64,000 nt of DNA from Caprella mutica (GCA_947561585.1 CANNZV010000338.1:248024-312023), one strand, 5' to 3'. Positions 48,113 through 61,400 are shown, counted from the stretch's first letter. Numbers and translations are program-made. The notes: generated from the sequence alone by a model not told the origin.

Positions 48113-49250
48113 ACATAAAAGAAGAATTTTCAAGTTAACGGAATAATCTGTAACTAATTCAGGTCTGTGGAACTCTTAGGAAAGTTTCCAGTGGAAGGAG
48201 TTCACCGACAGAGTGTCGCTGTGTGTTAACTGCCTCTTCCATCACAGAGACCTTAGAATCGGATATCAGAAGAGGGTTGTTAGTTTAGGCACCTGACAGG
48301 CGAGGTGTCGTATATCAGCTCTCACAGCTTTTCTCCCGTCAAATAAACACCTGTCTTTATCATCCATTTGAACTCAAAACTGCCGACAGATGACAAATAT
48401 TTCAGATAAAACCTGAAAATATCACTTTCGTGACTTTTTAAAAAAAGCGGAGAGAGATTCTAATATTATTGTATCAAGATAATAAAAGTGTATTTTTTAC
48501 ATGTAAAGTGTACAAACATTAACTTACTGTCTTCTTTCTAAAGTTTTTATTCATGCATAACTGTCATTGTTATCGCAATAATTGATTCTAAATCTCCAAC
48601 CACCGAACAATCTGAAGTAAATGTTTGTGATTTTACCAACAACACTTAAAAAAATCAATTATGACCGAGTGATTTATACCTTCTTCTCTTTTTTAAACAT
48701 TTGATTTAGACCATGCCATTTGACTTTAAGTACGAAATGAGTATTGGTTTAAGCGTTATTTATTGATTAATCGTCCTTGATATGTCTACATGGTCAGTCT
48801 TATCAAAGTTACATCGCGGATGGATGCATAACTATAGGAAAATTAAATTATTTAATTTAATTTTTCCAATCCGCTTAAGGAAGAGCTCTTATCAAGCGTA
48901 CACAGAGTAATTCAATATGAAACTCAGTTGCATTCCCTTTTAAAGGGAGGTGGGAAGGTATAATCAGTTGAGCATAGATGTATGGGCGATACGTCTTCCA
49001 GCATGACTTTGAATTCCTGTTGCTAATGGTCTAGTGGGGTCCCTGTTACTATATCAAAATATACACATGTATAGTCAAGGAAAAGTACTAAGATTTTTCA
49101 CAGTTTACTTATATCGTATTTCCGAAAAGGTGAATTAGTATTTTTAATGTTTGTAAAGATTTTAGAATTGGTCTGAGTACACGATGGCCAATTTGTAAGA
49201 TTTGAAATTATAAAAAGGAGATTTCTGAAATCATTCAGTATTTTATTCCA
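48113..49250. other. Spacer without a recognised gene
   Basis: A GC-richer stretch at about 48180-48350 contains a small hairpin (CGACAGAGTGTCG) but no open frame or known element. Confidence 0.45.
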
Positions 49251-51152
49251 GATAGTACATCATCACAATGAAACTTTTCTCTGATAGTACATCATCACAG
49301 TGACTCTTTTCTCTGATAGTACATCATCACAATGACTCTTTTCTCTGATAGTACATCATCACTATGAAACTTTTCTCTGATAGTACATCATCACAATGAC
49401 TCTTTTCTCTGATAGTACATCATCACAGTGACTCTTTTCTCTGATAGTACATCATCACAGTGACTCTTTTCTCTGATAGTACATCATCACAGTGACTCTT
49501 TTCTCTGATAGTACATCATCACAGTGACTCTTTTCTCTGATAGTACATCATCACAGTGACTCTTTTCTCTGATAGTACATCATCACAGTGACTCTTTCCT
49601 CTGATAGTACATCATCACAGTGACTCTTTTCTCTCATAGTACATCATCACAGTGACTCTTTTCTCTGATAGTACATCATCACAGTGACTCTTTCCTCTGA
49701 TAGTACATCATCACAATGACTCTTTTCTCTGATAGTACATCATCACAATGACTCTTTTCTCTGATAGTACATCATCACAGTGACTCTTTTCTCTGATAGT
49801 ACATCATCACAGTGACTCTTTTTTCTGATAGTACATCATCACAGTGACTCTTTTCTCTGATAGTACATCATCACAGTGACTCTTCTCTCTGATAGTACAT
49901 CATCACAGTGACTCTTTTCTCTGATAGTACATCATCAAAATGACTCTTTTCTCTGATAGTACATCATCACAATGACTCTTTTCTCTGATAGTACATCATC
50001 ACAGTGACTCTTTTTTCTGATAGTACATCATCACAGTGACTCTTTTTTCTGATAGTACATCATCACAGTGACTCTTTTTTCTGATAGTACATCATCACAG
50101 TGACTCTTTTCTCTGATAGTACATCATCACAGTGACTCTTTTCTCTGATAGTACATCATCACAGTGACTCTTTTCTCTGATAGTACATCATCACAGTGAC
50201 TCTTTTCTCTGATAGTACATCATCACAGTGACTCTTTTCTCTGATAGTACATCATCACAGTGACTCTTTTCTCTGATAGTACATCATCACAGTGACTCTT
50301 TTCTCTGATAGTACATCATCACAGTGACTCTTTCCTCTGATAGTACATCATCACAGTGACTCTTTTCTCTCATAGTACATCATCACAGTGACTCTTTTCT
50401 CTGATAGTACATCATCACAGTGACTCTTTCCTCTGATAGTACATCATCACAATGACTCTTTTCTCTGATAGTACATCATCACAATGACTCTTTTCTCTGA
50501 TAGTACATCATCACAGTGACTCTTTTCTCTGATAGTACATCATCACAGTGACTCTTTTTTCTGATAGTACATCATCACAGTGACTCTTTTCTCTGATAGT
50601 ACATCATCACAGTGACTCTTCTCTCTGATAGTACATCATCACAGTGACTCTTTTCTCTGATAGTACATCATCAAAATGACTCTTTTCTCTGATAGTACAT
50701 CATCACAATGACTCTTTTCTCTGATAGTACATCATCACAGTGACTCTTTTTTCTGATAGTACATCATCACAGTGACTCTTTTTTCTGATAGTACATCATC
50801 ACAGTGACTCTTTTTTCTGATAGTACATCATCACAGTGACTCTTTTCTCTGATAGTACATCATCACAGTGACTCTTTTCTCTGATAGTACATCATCACAG
50901 TGACTCTTTTCTCTGATAGTACATCATCACAGTGACTCTTTTCTCTGATAGTACATCATCACAGTGACTCTTTTCTCTGATAGTACATCATCACAGTGAC
51001 TCTTTTCTCTGATAGTACATCATCACAGTGACTCTTTTCTCTGATAGTACATCATCTCAGTGAGTCTTTTCTCTGATAGTACATTATCACAGTGACTCTT
51101 TTCTCTGATAGTACATCATCACAGTGACTCTTTTCTCTGATAGTACATCATC
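49251..51152 (-). repeat. 32-bp satellite array, inverted copy, about 59 copies, 736-bp higher-order repeat
   Basis: The unit is the reverse complement of the array at 955-3025: GATAGTACATCATCACAGTG then ACTCTTTTCTCT (32 bp). Marker variants repeat at exactly 736 bp (23 units): ACTCTTTCCT at 49591 and 50327; CTCTCATAGT at 49631 and 50367; ATCATCAAAA at 49931 and 50667; TTTTTTCTGA at 50011 and 50747. So about 700 bp was duplicated as a block. The first units (to about 49380) carry AATGAAACTTTT variants not seen elsewhere. Variants equivalent to CAGAAAAAAG, AGAGAGAAG and GAGGAAAGAG also occur in the left array. Confidence 0.97.
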
Positions 51153-54100
51153 TTTTTTTATAGTATAGTACACACATAAGAAAAACATTTCTAAAAATAG
51201 AACTACCATTACGCTTTAGCGAGAGAAATATTCATCAGTAAAATTTTTGTGTACTTCAAAAAAATGTTTGACCAATTTCTCAAGATGATAAAATGCATCA
51301 GCATTAGGGGATATAATTCATAGGCAAATTACAGCTGTAGGGCCCATTTAATTCCCGCATAATAGATGTGATAAGTGCATAGCGGGGCACTGTAATTGGC
51401 AGACGGGTAGGGATAGTCAAAAGCCAAGGAGAGAAACTGAAAGCTGCCTCCATTTATCAGCCATGGAAACACTTGCTGGAATAGTGTGTTAACGTCTTAG
51501 GTATTTTGAGAAAAGATAAAGTTGTGTTAGTGTCACTGAAAATAAAGAGGGGACATCAGTAAATCTCTCTCGGCCTCAGCATTCTCTCGATGGCTGCCGG
51601 AATAGTCCACCTAAAGTAGATAGCAAATGCGCTAACCTAAGGTTAGGTTAGCGGTTCGATTGGAGACATTGAGGAAGGAGTGGAGGGGGGCCTTTGATCG
51701 TTACGATATTCAATTGGGGAGGGATTTACCGGGGTGGAATTTACCCAGAACCCTTTCTAACTGATTTCTAAGAAGTGTGAAGGAAATTTTCAAGAAATCT
51801 GTGGTCGGAGAAAATTCATTTAGTACATTCCATTTAATAATAATGCATTTAATTTAATTAGAATTAAAAAAAAGGTAAGTAATAATTATTCTTCGAATTA
51901 TTAATATATTTACATAATAGAAATTCTCTTCGAGTATTAGTATTGATAAAATATATGTTGTTATTTTTTGGCGCTCCATTCCCATCGAACACAAAGTTCA
52001 CATTAGTCTTAGCACCACTTAGAGTTGAAATGAAATAATGTATGCAAATCCAACCCATACCTACCAACCTGTCATACTGTAACCAAAGCAAGTCAGACCA
52101 ACACAATGAACAGTTTTGGCAAAGTGTTCCTATGTATTCAACCATTTAATGTATACACCAATCAACATAGCTCATGTTCAGTCATAGAGAAACGCTATGG
52201 TCCAAATGATGTAGTGGCTACCCACGTGATTGACCCGATATTGTAGCGTCATTGTGAAACAATATTTCATAACCTAACAAAAAAAAGTGATGCTAAAAAT
52301 GAGTGATTCGTACTTCTATGAAATAAATGGCCCATTTTTTACTGCTTTATGTGACTCATTTTCCTTGATAATAGCTGTAATATTCCCCTAATATTCCCCA
52401 CGTATGTAGCTACGATAATAAAGAACGGAATAGCATCAGCAAATACCCCCACTGAACTGATGCCACTCGTTCACATAAACTACCACCAGCGATAAATTTG
52501 CTCTGAATTTTCCCTGCTCATTCTACATGAAGTTCTAGCCGAGTCTTTTCGTACCATTTATTTAAATATTGTTCGCTTTTGGAATTCCCAAGCTTGAAGT
52601 ATATGTAGTTAACATGCAAAGAACGTACTAGAACACAGAAATGGGTGATAAAGAGCTGGGTTGAACGTGGTCCCCGATATTTGAAGGTCACTCTGTAGGT
52701 ACATACTTGAGGAGCGAAAAAAAGACCGGTGGGGGGACTTTAAAAAACTAAAAGAGATAAGCTCTTGGATGCTTACGATGATCGATTGTAAATTAAAACG
52801 TACCCAAGAAATCATTTGGGGCCATGCTTTTAATCAACAGTTATCATAACGGTTAAAAATAATATTATCAAAATTACACCTACTGCTAAAGTATTTTCGT
52901 AAGTCAGATATAATCATTATTTATAGATTGTAGATCGTTAAGAACCGTATATATGATTTTGTATTGATAAAAACATTACGACTAATTAGACATTTATTAT
53001 TCTTCGTTCCGCATGCTAAAGGCATGAAAAACACGAAACAGCATAATAATTTTGAAAATATTATTCCATTCCAGATGAGAGAAAAACAACCGTTTGTCAA
53101 TTAGCTAAGATTGGAAGCAATAACATTATCTTTAGATTCTCGTGATGTTCGTATTACAGCAAATGCGTCAGCCATTCCTTGTACCATGGGTTAAACATTA
53201 ACATTTTAACTATCAAACACCCCTATCAATCATAACAACGGACGCAAGAAATTGGCTATTCTTGAACTAATACTTAAGTTCAATTTTGTAGTGGAGATAA
53301 TATTCAAACGGACACAAGGCATCGCTGCAAAATTGAAATAGAATGCCAGAAAGCGACCTTTTTTTGTTTCATCGTACCAATATGCATCAAGACGCCCACG
53401 CCCAGACATACCTAATGCAAAACAACAGCGGGTATATCACGCCTAGTACATAACCACTATACCTAAAACAACCACCAATCGGTTGCATTCATAACAACAC
53501 TGTCTGAAAAACTTAGTAGATAGTTAATGCAGTTAGTTAGTGAATAGGGAATATAACTTATAAGTAATCTCTCATTCCTTGTTGAATTTTAGTTAGTATT
53601 TATGTATTTCAATATTTACATTATATTTTAAACGAGTATATCGATATTATTTGTATCTTCTTCCCGAACTTTTAAATGAAGTATACAACTAAGTAGACCA
53701 AATTGTATATTTCATTGAAAAAAATTCATTTTAGGCGGTAAGAATAAAATTCTTCAGTTTTGTAGAGGGTATTGAACCTTATGGCCAGACGAACAATATT
53801 GTTCACGCTGAATATTGTAGCCGTTAAAAAATGAGTGTATTCTGTCTTAACGGACAATTAAGTTGAAATTAGTTGTATTATATGCACAGTACTTCCTTAT
53901 GAACATCAGAGTATAATTAATTCAAGAGGAAGTGATACAGATCTCATCATCAACAGTTATTGTTGTTGAACGTGTGAGTTGTAAACATCTATTGTTGCTA
54001 ACAGTTGCTTGATAGTGTATTGTAGTTCATATAAGGACTTCTGAATCATGTAAAATTAGCAATAACTCTTTTCATTGCATGTACTATTGAGAAAAAGAGT

Positions 54101-54754
54101 ACTTGGCCCTTTTTATAGAGTATGTAAAATTGCTGTATAATTTGAAATAATTCTTTATAATATTTAATAATTTTTTAAAATCTGTAATTAGATTTTGAGA
54201 AGAAGGATCAACCGCATAAAATTATATTAATATTACAATTTTAATAAATTATATTCAGTGTATAAATCTTTTTTGATAGTAAATGTGTAGAAATTTTTTT
54301 AAACTCAACGATATTGCTTCAAAAATATTTAATTATCTCTTTTAATTTTCAAAGCAGTTTTCCTGCCATATTTAAGTTCAATAATTATCACTGATTTAGA
54401 TGAGTTATTGCAAGAAATTTCTTAATGATAGAAAACGATAAGACCTCAAATAGTGAATTAATATTCTTCGACTTAATATGTTGATAATTTTCACCATCAA
54501 AAACAAGAAGAACTCAGGTAAAAATAAATGATTAATTTAGCTTTGAGCAATTTTGGTAGATCATTAAAGTACATATCCATATTATGGCTTCTCCTCAGTA
54601 TTTTTTAGCTGTTTATGTTGTAATTAAAAGTATTTAACTATCAATAAATGTCTAAAATATATGATCATGTGCTATTTTATGCATATTGACGAATATTTAA
54701 TATCAATTAATGGAATTTCCTTTTCTCTATGAGAATAATAAATGAAGATGAAAT
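51153..54754. other. Spacer with a GC-richer patch, no recognised gene
   Basis: A diverged motif copy (AAGTTGTGTTAGTGTCACTG, then AAATAAAGAGGGGACA) is at 51521-51557. A GC-richer patch at about 51560-51740 includes the hairpin CGCTAACCTAA / GGTTAGGTTAGCG. Minus frames at 51864-52145 and 52609-52815 show no domain I recognise. The remainder is AT-rich. Confidence 0.5.
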
Positions 54755-55700
54755 AGAGCAAAGGGTCTATCGAAGGAGAGAAGAGAGGGTTTAGTCGATA
54801 TGATTCAGATAGAGTAAAGGGACTATCTAACATTTGTGAGTAAAGGGTCTATCTAACATTTGTGAGTAAAGGGTCTATCTAACATTTGTGAATAAAGGGT
54901 CTATCTAACATTTGTGAGTAAAGGTCTATCAAACATTTGTGAGTAAAGGGTCTATCTAACATTTGTGAGTAAAGGATCTATCTAACATTAGTGAGTAAAG
55001 GGTCTATCTAACATTTGTGAGTAAAGGCTCTATCTAACATTTGTGAGTAAAGGGTCTATCTAACATTTGTGAGTAAAGGGTCTATCTAACATTAGTGAGT
55101 AAAGGGTCTATCTAACATTTGTGAGTAAAGAGTCTATCTAACATTTGTGAGTAAAGGGTCTATCTAACATTTGTGAGTAAAGGGTCTATCTAACATTTGT
55201 GAGTAAAGGGTCTATCTAACATTAGTGAGTAAAGGGTCTATCTAACATTTGTGAGTAAAGGTCTATCTAACATTTGTGAGTAAAGGGTCTATCTAACATT
55301 TGTGAGTAAAGGGTCTATCTAACATTAGTGAGTAAAGGGTCTATCTAACATTTGTGAGTAAAGGGTCTATCAAACATTTGTGAGTAAAGGGTCTATCTAA
55401 CATTTGTATGTAAAGGGTCTATCTAACATTTGTGAGTAAAGGGTCTATCTAACATTGATGAGTAAAGGGTCTATCTAACATTAGTGAGTAAAGGGTCTAT
55501 CTAACATTTGTGAGTAAAGGGTCTATCTAACATTTGTGAGTAAAGGGTCTATCTAACATTTGTGAGCAAAGGGTCTATCTAACATTTGTGAGTAAAGGGT
55601 CTATCTAACAATTGCATTTGTGAGCAAAGGGTCTATCTAACAATTGCCTTTGTGAGCAAAGGGTCTATCTAACAATTGCATTTGTGAGTAAAGGGTCTAA
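54755..55700 (+). repeat. 26-bp tandem array, about 34 regular copies
   Basis: The unit is AGTAAAGGGTCTATCTAACA plus TTTGTG (26 bp), regular from 54811. Variants include ACATTAGTG, 25-bp units lacking one G (AAAGGTCTATC), and at the right end (55605-55690) a 34-bp form with an inserted AATTGCAT block. The first copies (54755-54800) are diverged. Confidence 0.96.
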
Positions 55701-55735
55701 GTGGTAGATAGACCCTTTACCCTACTCTACTCTAC
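55701..55735 (-). repeat. Inverted cap of the 26-bp array
   Basis: GGTAGATAGACCCTTTACCC at 55703-55722 is an inverted copy of the AAAGGGTCTATC core, immediately after the last direct unit. The array therefore ends in a hairpin. Confidence 0.85.
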
Positions 55736-55997
55736 GAAAACCTATGCCACATAGATGCGAAATTCTATTAAATTATTAATAATGACCTCAAGTTTATCAA
55801 AGTAAAATTACACGGACTTTTGTAATATTATCCGAAGATTCAGGCTGCAATGGCCCCAACAAGACTTTTATAAGTACTAATAAGCACGAAGGAATTTTTA
55901 GTGGAAGAGATTATGGTGATTACGAGCCTAACATGGCTAAGGCATAGGTTCAAGCCTCCTAGAACATCAGGCCTCACCAATCGAATAAAATGAACAT

Positions 55998-56216
55998 GAA
56001 CACAACACTCCTATAGTGTTGTCCTCTATAGTGAATGTAGTGCCTTCAGTAAGAGAACTACCCCGTATAGTGAATACATTTTCTGTAGTACGCCATGAAT
56101 GGCAATCAGTTTTAGAAAACTGATTGCCATTTTATGGCTGACTGAAGGAAATTTGTTCACTATACGTTGTAGTTCTCTTACTCATGATTCACATTCACAA
56201 TAGAGGAGTTGGACTA
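55998..56216 (+). mobile_element. Palindromic pogo-like MITE, copy d
   Basis: The best preserved palindrome of the family: the centre AATGGCAATCAGTTTT-AG-AAAACTGATTGCCATT is perfect (about 56098-56131). The outer arms GAGAACTACCCCGTATAGTG and TTCACTATACGTTGTAGTTC pair imperfectly. The left end carries an extra 15-bp unit (TATAGTGTTGTCCTC) relative to the family pattern. The extreme ends are diverged and I cannot see clear TA duplications, so the outer limits are approximate. Confidence 0.85.
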
Positions 56217-57906
56217 TATATAGTTTAAGCCTGTCAGAAAAAAATAATCGCCAATCATCAGTGATTTCATTTTATCATGAATTTTAAAATAATTACAATC
56301 TCCCGTTTTCTATCGGAAGTATTCTATTTAACAGTACCAACATAAATAACGAAATGGCGGTTATATAGTTTCAGATTGGGATACTGTCCCAATAATTTAC
56401 TTAAGTTTTACATCTAAAAGCCAGACAGTTTTAATCTCTTCAGAGTTTACGTTATAGATAGGAGTATTTTAAATACACAGAAAAACATGAATGCATTTGG
56501 GTGACCAGGATTTATATCTACTTGCGTTGAATAATAAAAAAGATATACACACTTTAAATCTTGTTAGGGGGTGTATCTCTTGTTACCGTTGTACTATGTA
56601 TTATCGTAGAAAAAGATATCGATTCAAGAGTATAAAAATTAAAAAAGGATGAAGAATGACCGATTTTCATCTTTCTCTTTTATTGTAGGCTATAAAAGTA
56701 TAGTTTATTTTGATAAGTTAAATGTTCTTTATTCATATTTATTTCAGTTAATAATTTAGATAATTTAAATTGATCAAAGATATATTCATCTAAGTTAGGT
56801 AAAAATTGACCATTTTCAAAAACCTAAAAATATAGGATGAAATTTTAACTTTTAAATTAAAAAATCAGATCAATATGTCACTTTGATTTATTAGTTAAAC
56901 CCTGCCAGTGGACTTTAAATCTAACTAACATTGGTGAAAAAGAGCGTCCAAAGTATACTCGGTATCTGTGTACCTTTTTTAGGCTTAATTAGACAGCACT
57001 TAGTGAGCTGATACGAGGTCTTAGTATTTTGATAATTAGGTTATTTACGACGGCTGAGGTTTAAGTGGTAAAAAATATGAACTATATTCGACTTTCTAGA
57101 CTCTAAGTCAGAGATAATTGATACAAAAAATAGGTCTTAATATTCATCATCAATTTAGAAAATCATTTGATTCGCACCGAAAATAGCATTTAAAAATGCC
57201 TATATAATTATTAAATTGACACGTGGTTAAGATATGCAAATGGCTGAATTTAAAGAATTGAATAGTTCTATAATTAAGGAATTAAGAATATAAAATTAAT
57301 TTACTTAAATAATTTTATATACGAGCTCAAATTAATTTTTTTTCTGGTGGAATAAAGAATGAAATTGTAACTATAGAAGTACCTATTATAAAAAAAAACT
57401 CAAATTTGTATTTATATGAATTAATTTGTTATTAAAGTTAAATATTCGGCTATGGTTTAAATATTAAATATTCAGCTATCAATAATTAACTAAAACAATC
57501 TGTGTATATTAATTTACATAACAAATTTAGTCTAATTAATAATGACTTATATTTATATATATAATTCATAAGGCTAATATAGATGCAATATAATATCCTG
57601 ATAATTATTAAATATAATTATCATTTACAATTAAGAAACTATACATATATACATTCATTTCCATAGGTGAAATATACATAACAGTTCTATAGCCACTCAT
57701 TAAATTTCGAAGATAACTACTGTGCAATAACAAATACAATTAAATGATAATAAATTATCCTCTGATGGTACTTAGCGTTATTAAATAGGCATGCCAAAGG
57801 TAGCCGTAGCAACTTATTTCAGTCTAAGAATATATTTACCATATCAGTGGAAGCTAGAAGAACGCAATAATTGACCAAGATTATATATACAATATATCTA
57901 TATCTG
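56217..57906. other. Very AT-rich DNA without a recognised gene
   Basis: No repeat or coding signal supported. Confidence 0.5.
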
Positions 57907-58458
57907 CAGGGGTTGGACATAAAAATGGAAACAACTTGCAGGTATAGATTTGTGTAGCTCCTGACTAACAGTTTGAGTGTTATCTATATCTGGCAATATG
58001 GAATATCAAGGGAATATCCCAGGGAAAAAAGATTTATCCTTGGGGGTTATTCCTTCAATATCCTAGGAATAAAACCTTGTTGCAAGTAAGATGTTTTCTG
58101 TAGGTGTTCATTGCAGTGATTTTAAGAGCCATGATCATGTTTTTGCTCTAACATTTCTATTTAGAGTTGACAGGACGTTTTTCCTTCTCTATCAAAAGAA
58201 GTCCTTCCTTTTGAGACCGCGTACCTCTTGAAACGAAAAACATTCGGACAGTCTGACACACGAGAACCAAGATGACCTTTTTGAAAGTCCAAGAGTCCCA
58301 TTTTATAAGGTTATAACCAAAGAACTGTTTACATAAATAAACATCTAAAATAAACAAATGATATTTAAATATCTCCAGCTTTGTTCATCTAAAATATGTT
58401 CCTAGATTACGAAGGCAAAATGTTAGGTGTTCCCATTTTTTTTGCCCAGTCCTGTCTG
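57907..58458 (+). mobile_element. Non-autonomous Tc1/mariner-type element, ~550 bp
   Basis: The left terminus CAGGGGTTGGACATAAAAAT then GGAAACAACT and the right terminus AGGTGTTCCCATTTTTTTTG then CCCAGTCCTG are inverted repeats of the Tc1/mariner kind. The right end is followed by TA (58459-58460). The interior shares ordered blocks with the element at 30348, such as TAGCTCCTGACTAACA, CATTTTATAAGGTTATA and TAGATTACGAAGGCAAAATG. The minus frame 58157-58357 inside it has no DDE transposase motif, so this copy is not autonomous. Confidence 0.8.
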
Positions 58459-61400
58459 TACAACAAGCTAGTGTCTGTTTCTAGTCTCATGAATAGCGGC
58501 TAATTTGAATAGTACTAATCAAAAGAAACTATATAAAATAATTCATGTAGCCATTTGAACTTTAGAACTGGAACTAATTCCACTCCATTCATTTAGAACC
58601 GAATTAGTTAGTCAGACTGGAAAGTGAACCTAGTTTGGAATGGGAGACGAGAATTAAGCTGAAAAAGATTGTAACTTATATGAGTTTTATATTGTTGATT
58701 GTGATTAAAAAAATGCATGGATAATTTGTTGATTTTGTTCATTACGAATTGTCATTTCATTGAAATTTTAAATAGTCTTTAATTTCAGAATAATTTATGT
58801 AATGGAACTGGTTTTACTGTTTTATGAGCTACTTTTAGATATTATAATTTTCTATTGTTAATTCAATGATAAATTGTGAAATAATAAAACATATTTCAGA
58901 ACTCCAATTTTGTGTTTATTAATTTGGAAATTTTATAAATTCATATTAACATTGATTTAATCATTTGATAAAAATAAAAAGTAAAATATATACAATATGA
59001 ATAATAATTGAGTAAAGTTTTTAATATATTTTAATCACTTATAATTAATATTTTAATGTACTATGATTTATTTATTGTAATCTTCTGCAAGTGTAATTCA
59101 AATTTAAAATAAATCAAATTTCAAGTATTTATAACTATTATGAAGAATATAAAAATCTATATAAAAAATGGAGAATTTACATATAAAAATACACTAAAAT
59201 GAAACATAATACAACTTGTTTAATTTAATTTTTCATGCAATATCAATTTCATGGCAATACATTCTTCAACACTCAGTAAATACAAGACAAGTCACAAATA
59301 AATGTCCTTATACATTTTAATTATAAATAACATTTTACACATCACGAAGAAAAGAAGAGAAAGCTTGCAACGGTATAAAATGTTGAGAAAAGCACTATTT
59401 TTAATGAAGAGTCAGCCACATTAACTGATTAGGTACGGATAACTGGCTGAATGATGCAGAAATTCCTCTCAAAATGTACAATCTTTAAAATACCTCCGAA
59501 TTCTTCCTATTGCTAACACTACCCAAAAATAATTCATTGTCTTTAAATTCAATTAAATTTCATATCAAATACATTAACTGAAAACATGCAACGTCGGGTG
59601 AATGATTGGATAATACTTTTCCAGCTGCACCTACGACTTGTGAAGTTGAAAGCTGGAAAGTTGACAGTAAAAGCTAGGGTAGGTGTTCTGGTCGCGATAG
59701 TACAGCCCGACAGTTTCCAGATAAAAGAAAACAAATGGCAACCTTAAAGCGCAGAGAACATAACTATCTTCTTTGCTCCGTCCAATTAAAACCAGTCAAG
59801 TGTCTTTGGATTTTAAATTGCCTGATAATATCGTCTTCATGAGGGAGAATAAAATGAATGTACACAATTTTCAAACTACATACATATTTCAAATGAGAGC
59901 GACGGCTACATTCAGCCAGTTGAGCCAAATTAAGATATTAGAACGAAGGAAAGGATCTAATTACCTATAAATGATTTGTACAATTACAAATTACTAAAGT
60001 TAGTACAAGTTTCCTTTGCTATGTATCCAGAGAAAAAAACATAGTGGTAATAGAGAAAATTAAGTATGGAACACTACTAATCGAGCTAGAAGAACTATCG
60101 ACGGAAAAAAAAAATTGAAATTACATTTTTCATATGATAAATTAAATGTCAATTCTAGGAATTCGTCCATAATGATTGTTGAGAGTTAAATTATTGACTA
60201 TCTTTCTGTTAATGGAATACTACACCATCATAAATATTAGTTGGTCTGGGTACAAGAAGACAAATGTGTAAGATTTGAGAATAATAGGATATTAGAAAGC
60301 TGTGATTTGTCAAATTAGCATCATCACAGTGGCATCACATAAGTTTCTTATCATGTATTGGCATATTACCTATGGTAGGTAGAACGTTGATTGTAATATT
60401 CAACTTCCGATAGTCATTGAACCATGACTGATTATTGACTACAGGTTTAGAAAAAATGAACGTGTGTGTTTGGATTTACCGTATAGGATTGTAAGAATTC
60501 TTACAGAATTGTAACAAAATATTAGGAGTACCCTAATTTTCAAAAACAATATATACCTTATTTGATAATTGAAAATTCTAATGATATCAGAATAGGATAG
60601 AATCATACATTACTCCTTTTTTATAATCAAATTAAGAGGGAAACAGTCAATTGATTTCCAGATGGGAAACATTACCATTCAATCATGCATGAAATATAAT
60701 CAAGTGAAGCAAATAGAGATCACTTTGACCTAGAAATGATCTATGCATGAATTCCATAATTACATTGAACTTTGAGGCATCCATCATCCCTCGGTCAACT
60801 TACACAACAGAAACTTATATATAACGAGACTCTTGACTCTCTATATATGTGTGTGCCTTGTAACAAAAAGCAATTTCAGAAAATTACAAGAAGGCTAAAG
60901 CTGAAATGAAAAAGTAAATATTAGCTTGGAAGCTGTAATGACAAGCCGCAGGGTTCACTCAGTCAAGCTGAGTCCAACATTTTGCCAACAACGTAGCTAG
61001 AGCCTTCTCGCGGAATTTCTCAGCATGTCTTCCAAAAGTTATGATTGACAGCCCCCAGATCGCAGGGCCATCTACGGAACCTTTGAACTCAAAGTACGAT
61101 GCAGTTGCCAGATGATAAATCTAATAACTTTACTGCAATCATCAAACTATAGATAAAGTGAAATTTGATTTTCCAATTTTTAATTTTTCACCTGCATCGG
61201 ACATCCATAAGCAAGTTGAAAAATAGTCTATCTAACGAACGTAGATTAAAATGTACTTCACAAAGAACGAAGCGAAAAAACACTACCTAGCTTTATGGTT
61301 TGAGCGACAGAACTTCTGATTGAGTCTGCAACTAAAATTGAAGAGTCTACAATATTTCAGCTAAAAAGAAATTGGACAAAATAATTGAACAGTCTCTATC

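Noticed and set aside
51590..51668. tRNA- or SINE-like stretch with GCGGTTCGATTGG
   Set aside because: B-box-like string, but the T-arm does not pair and there is no proper A box. The neighbouring TTAGG-like words are only two units, so this is not a telomeric repeat.
55915..55965. GGTTCAAGCCTCC, resembling a tRNA B box
   Set aside because: Only a 3-4 bp T-stem and no cloverleaf upstream.
60319..60336. CATCATCACAGTG, matching part of the 32-bp satellite unit
   Set aside because: Only 13 bases and no further unit sequence; probably chance.
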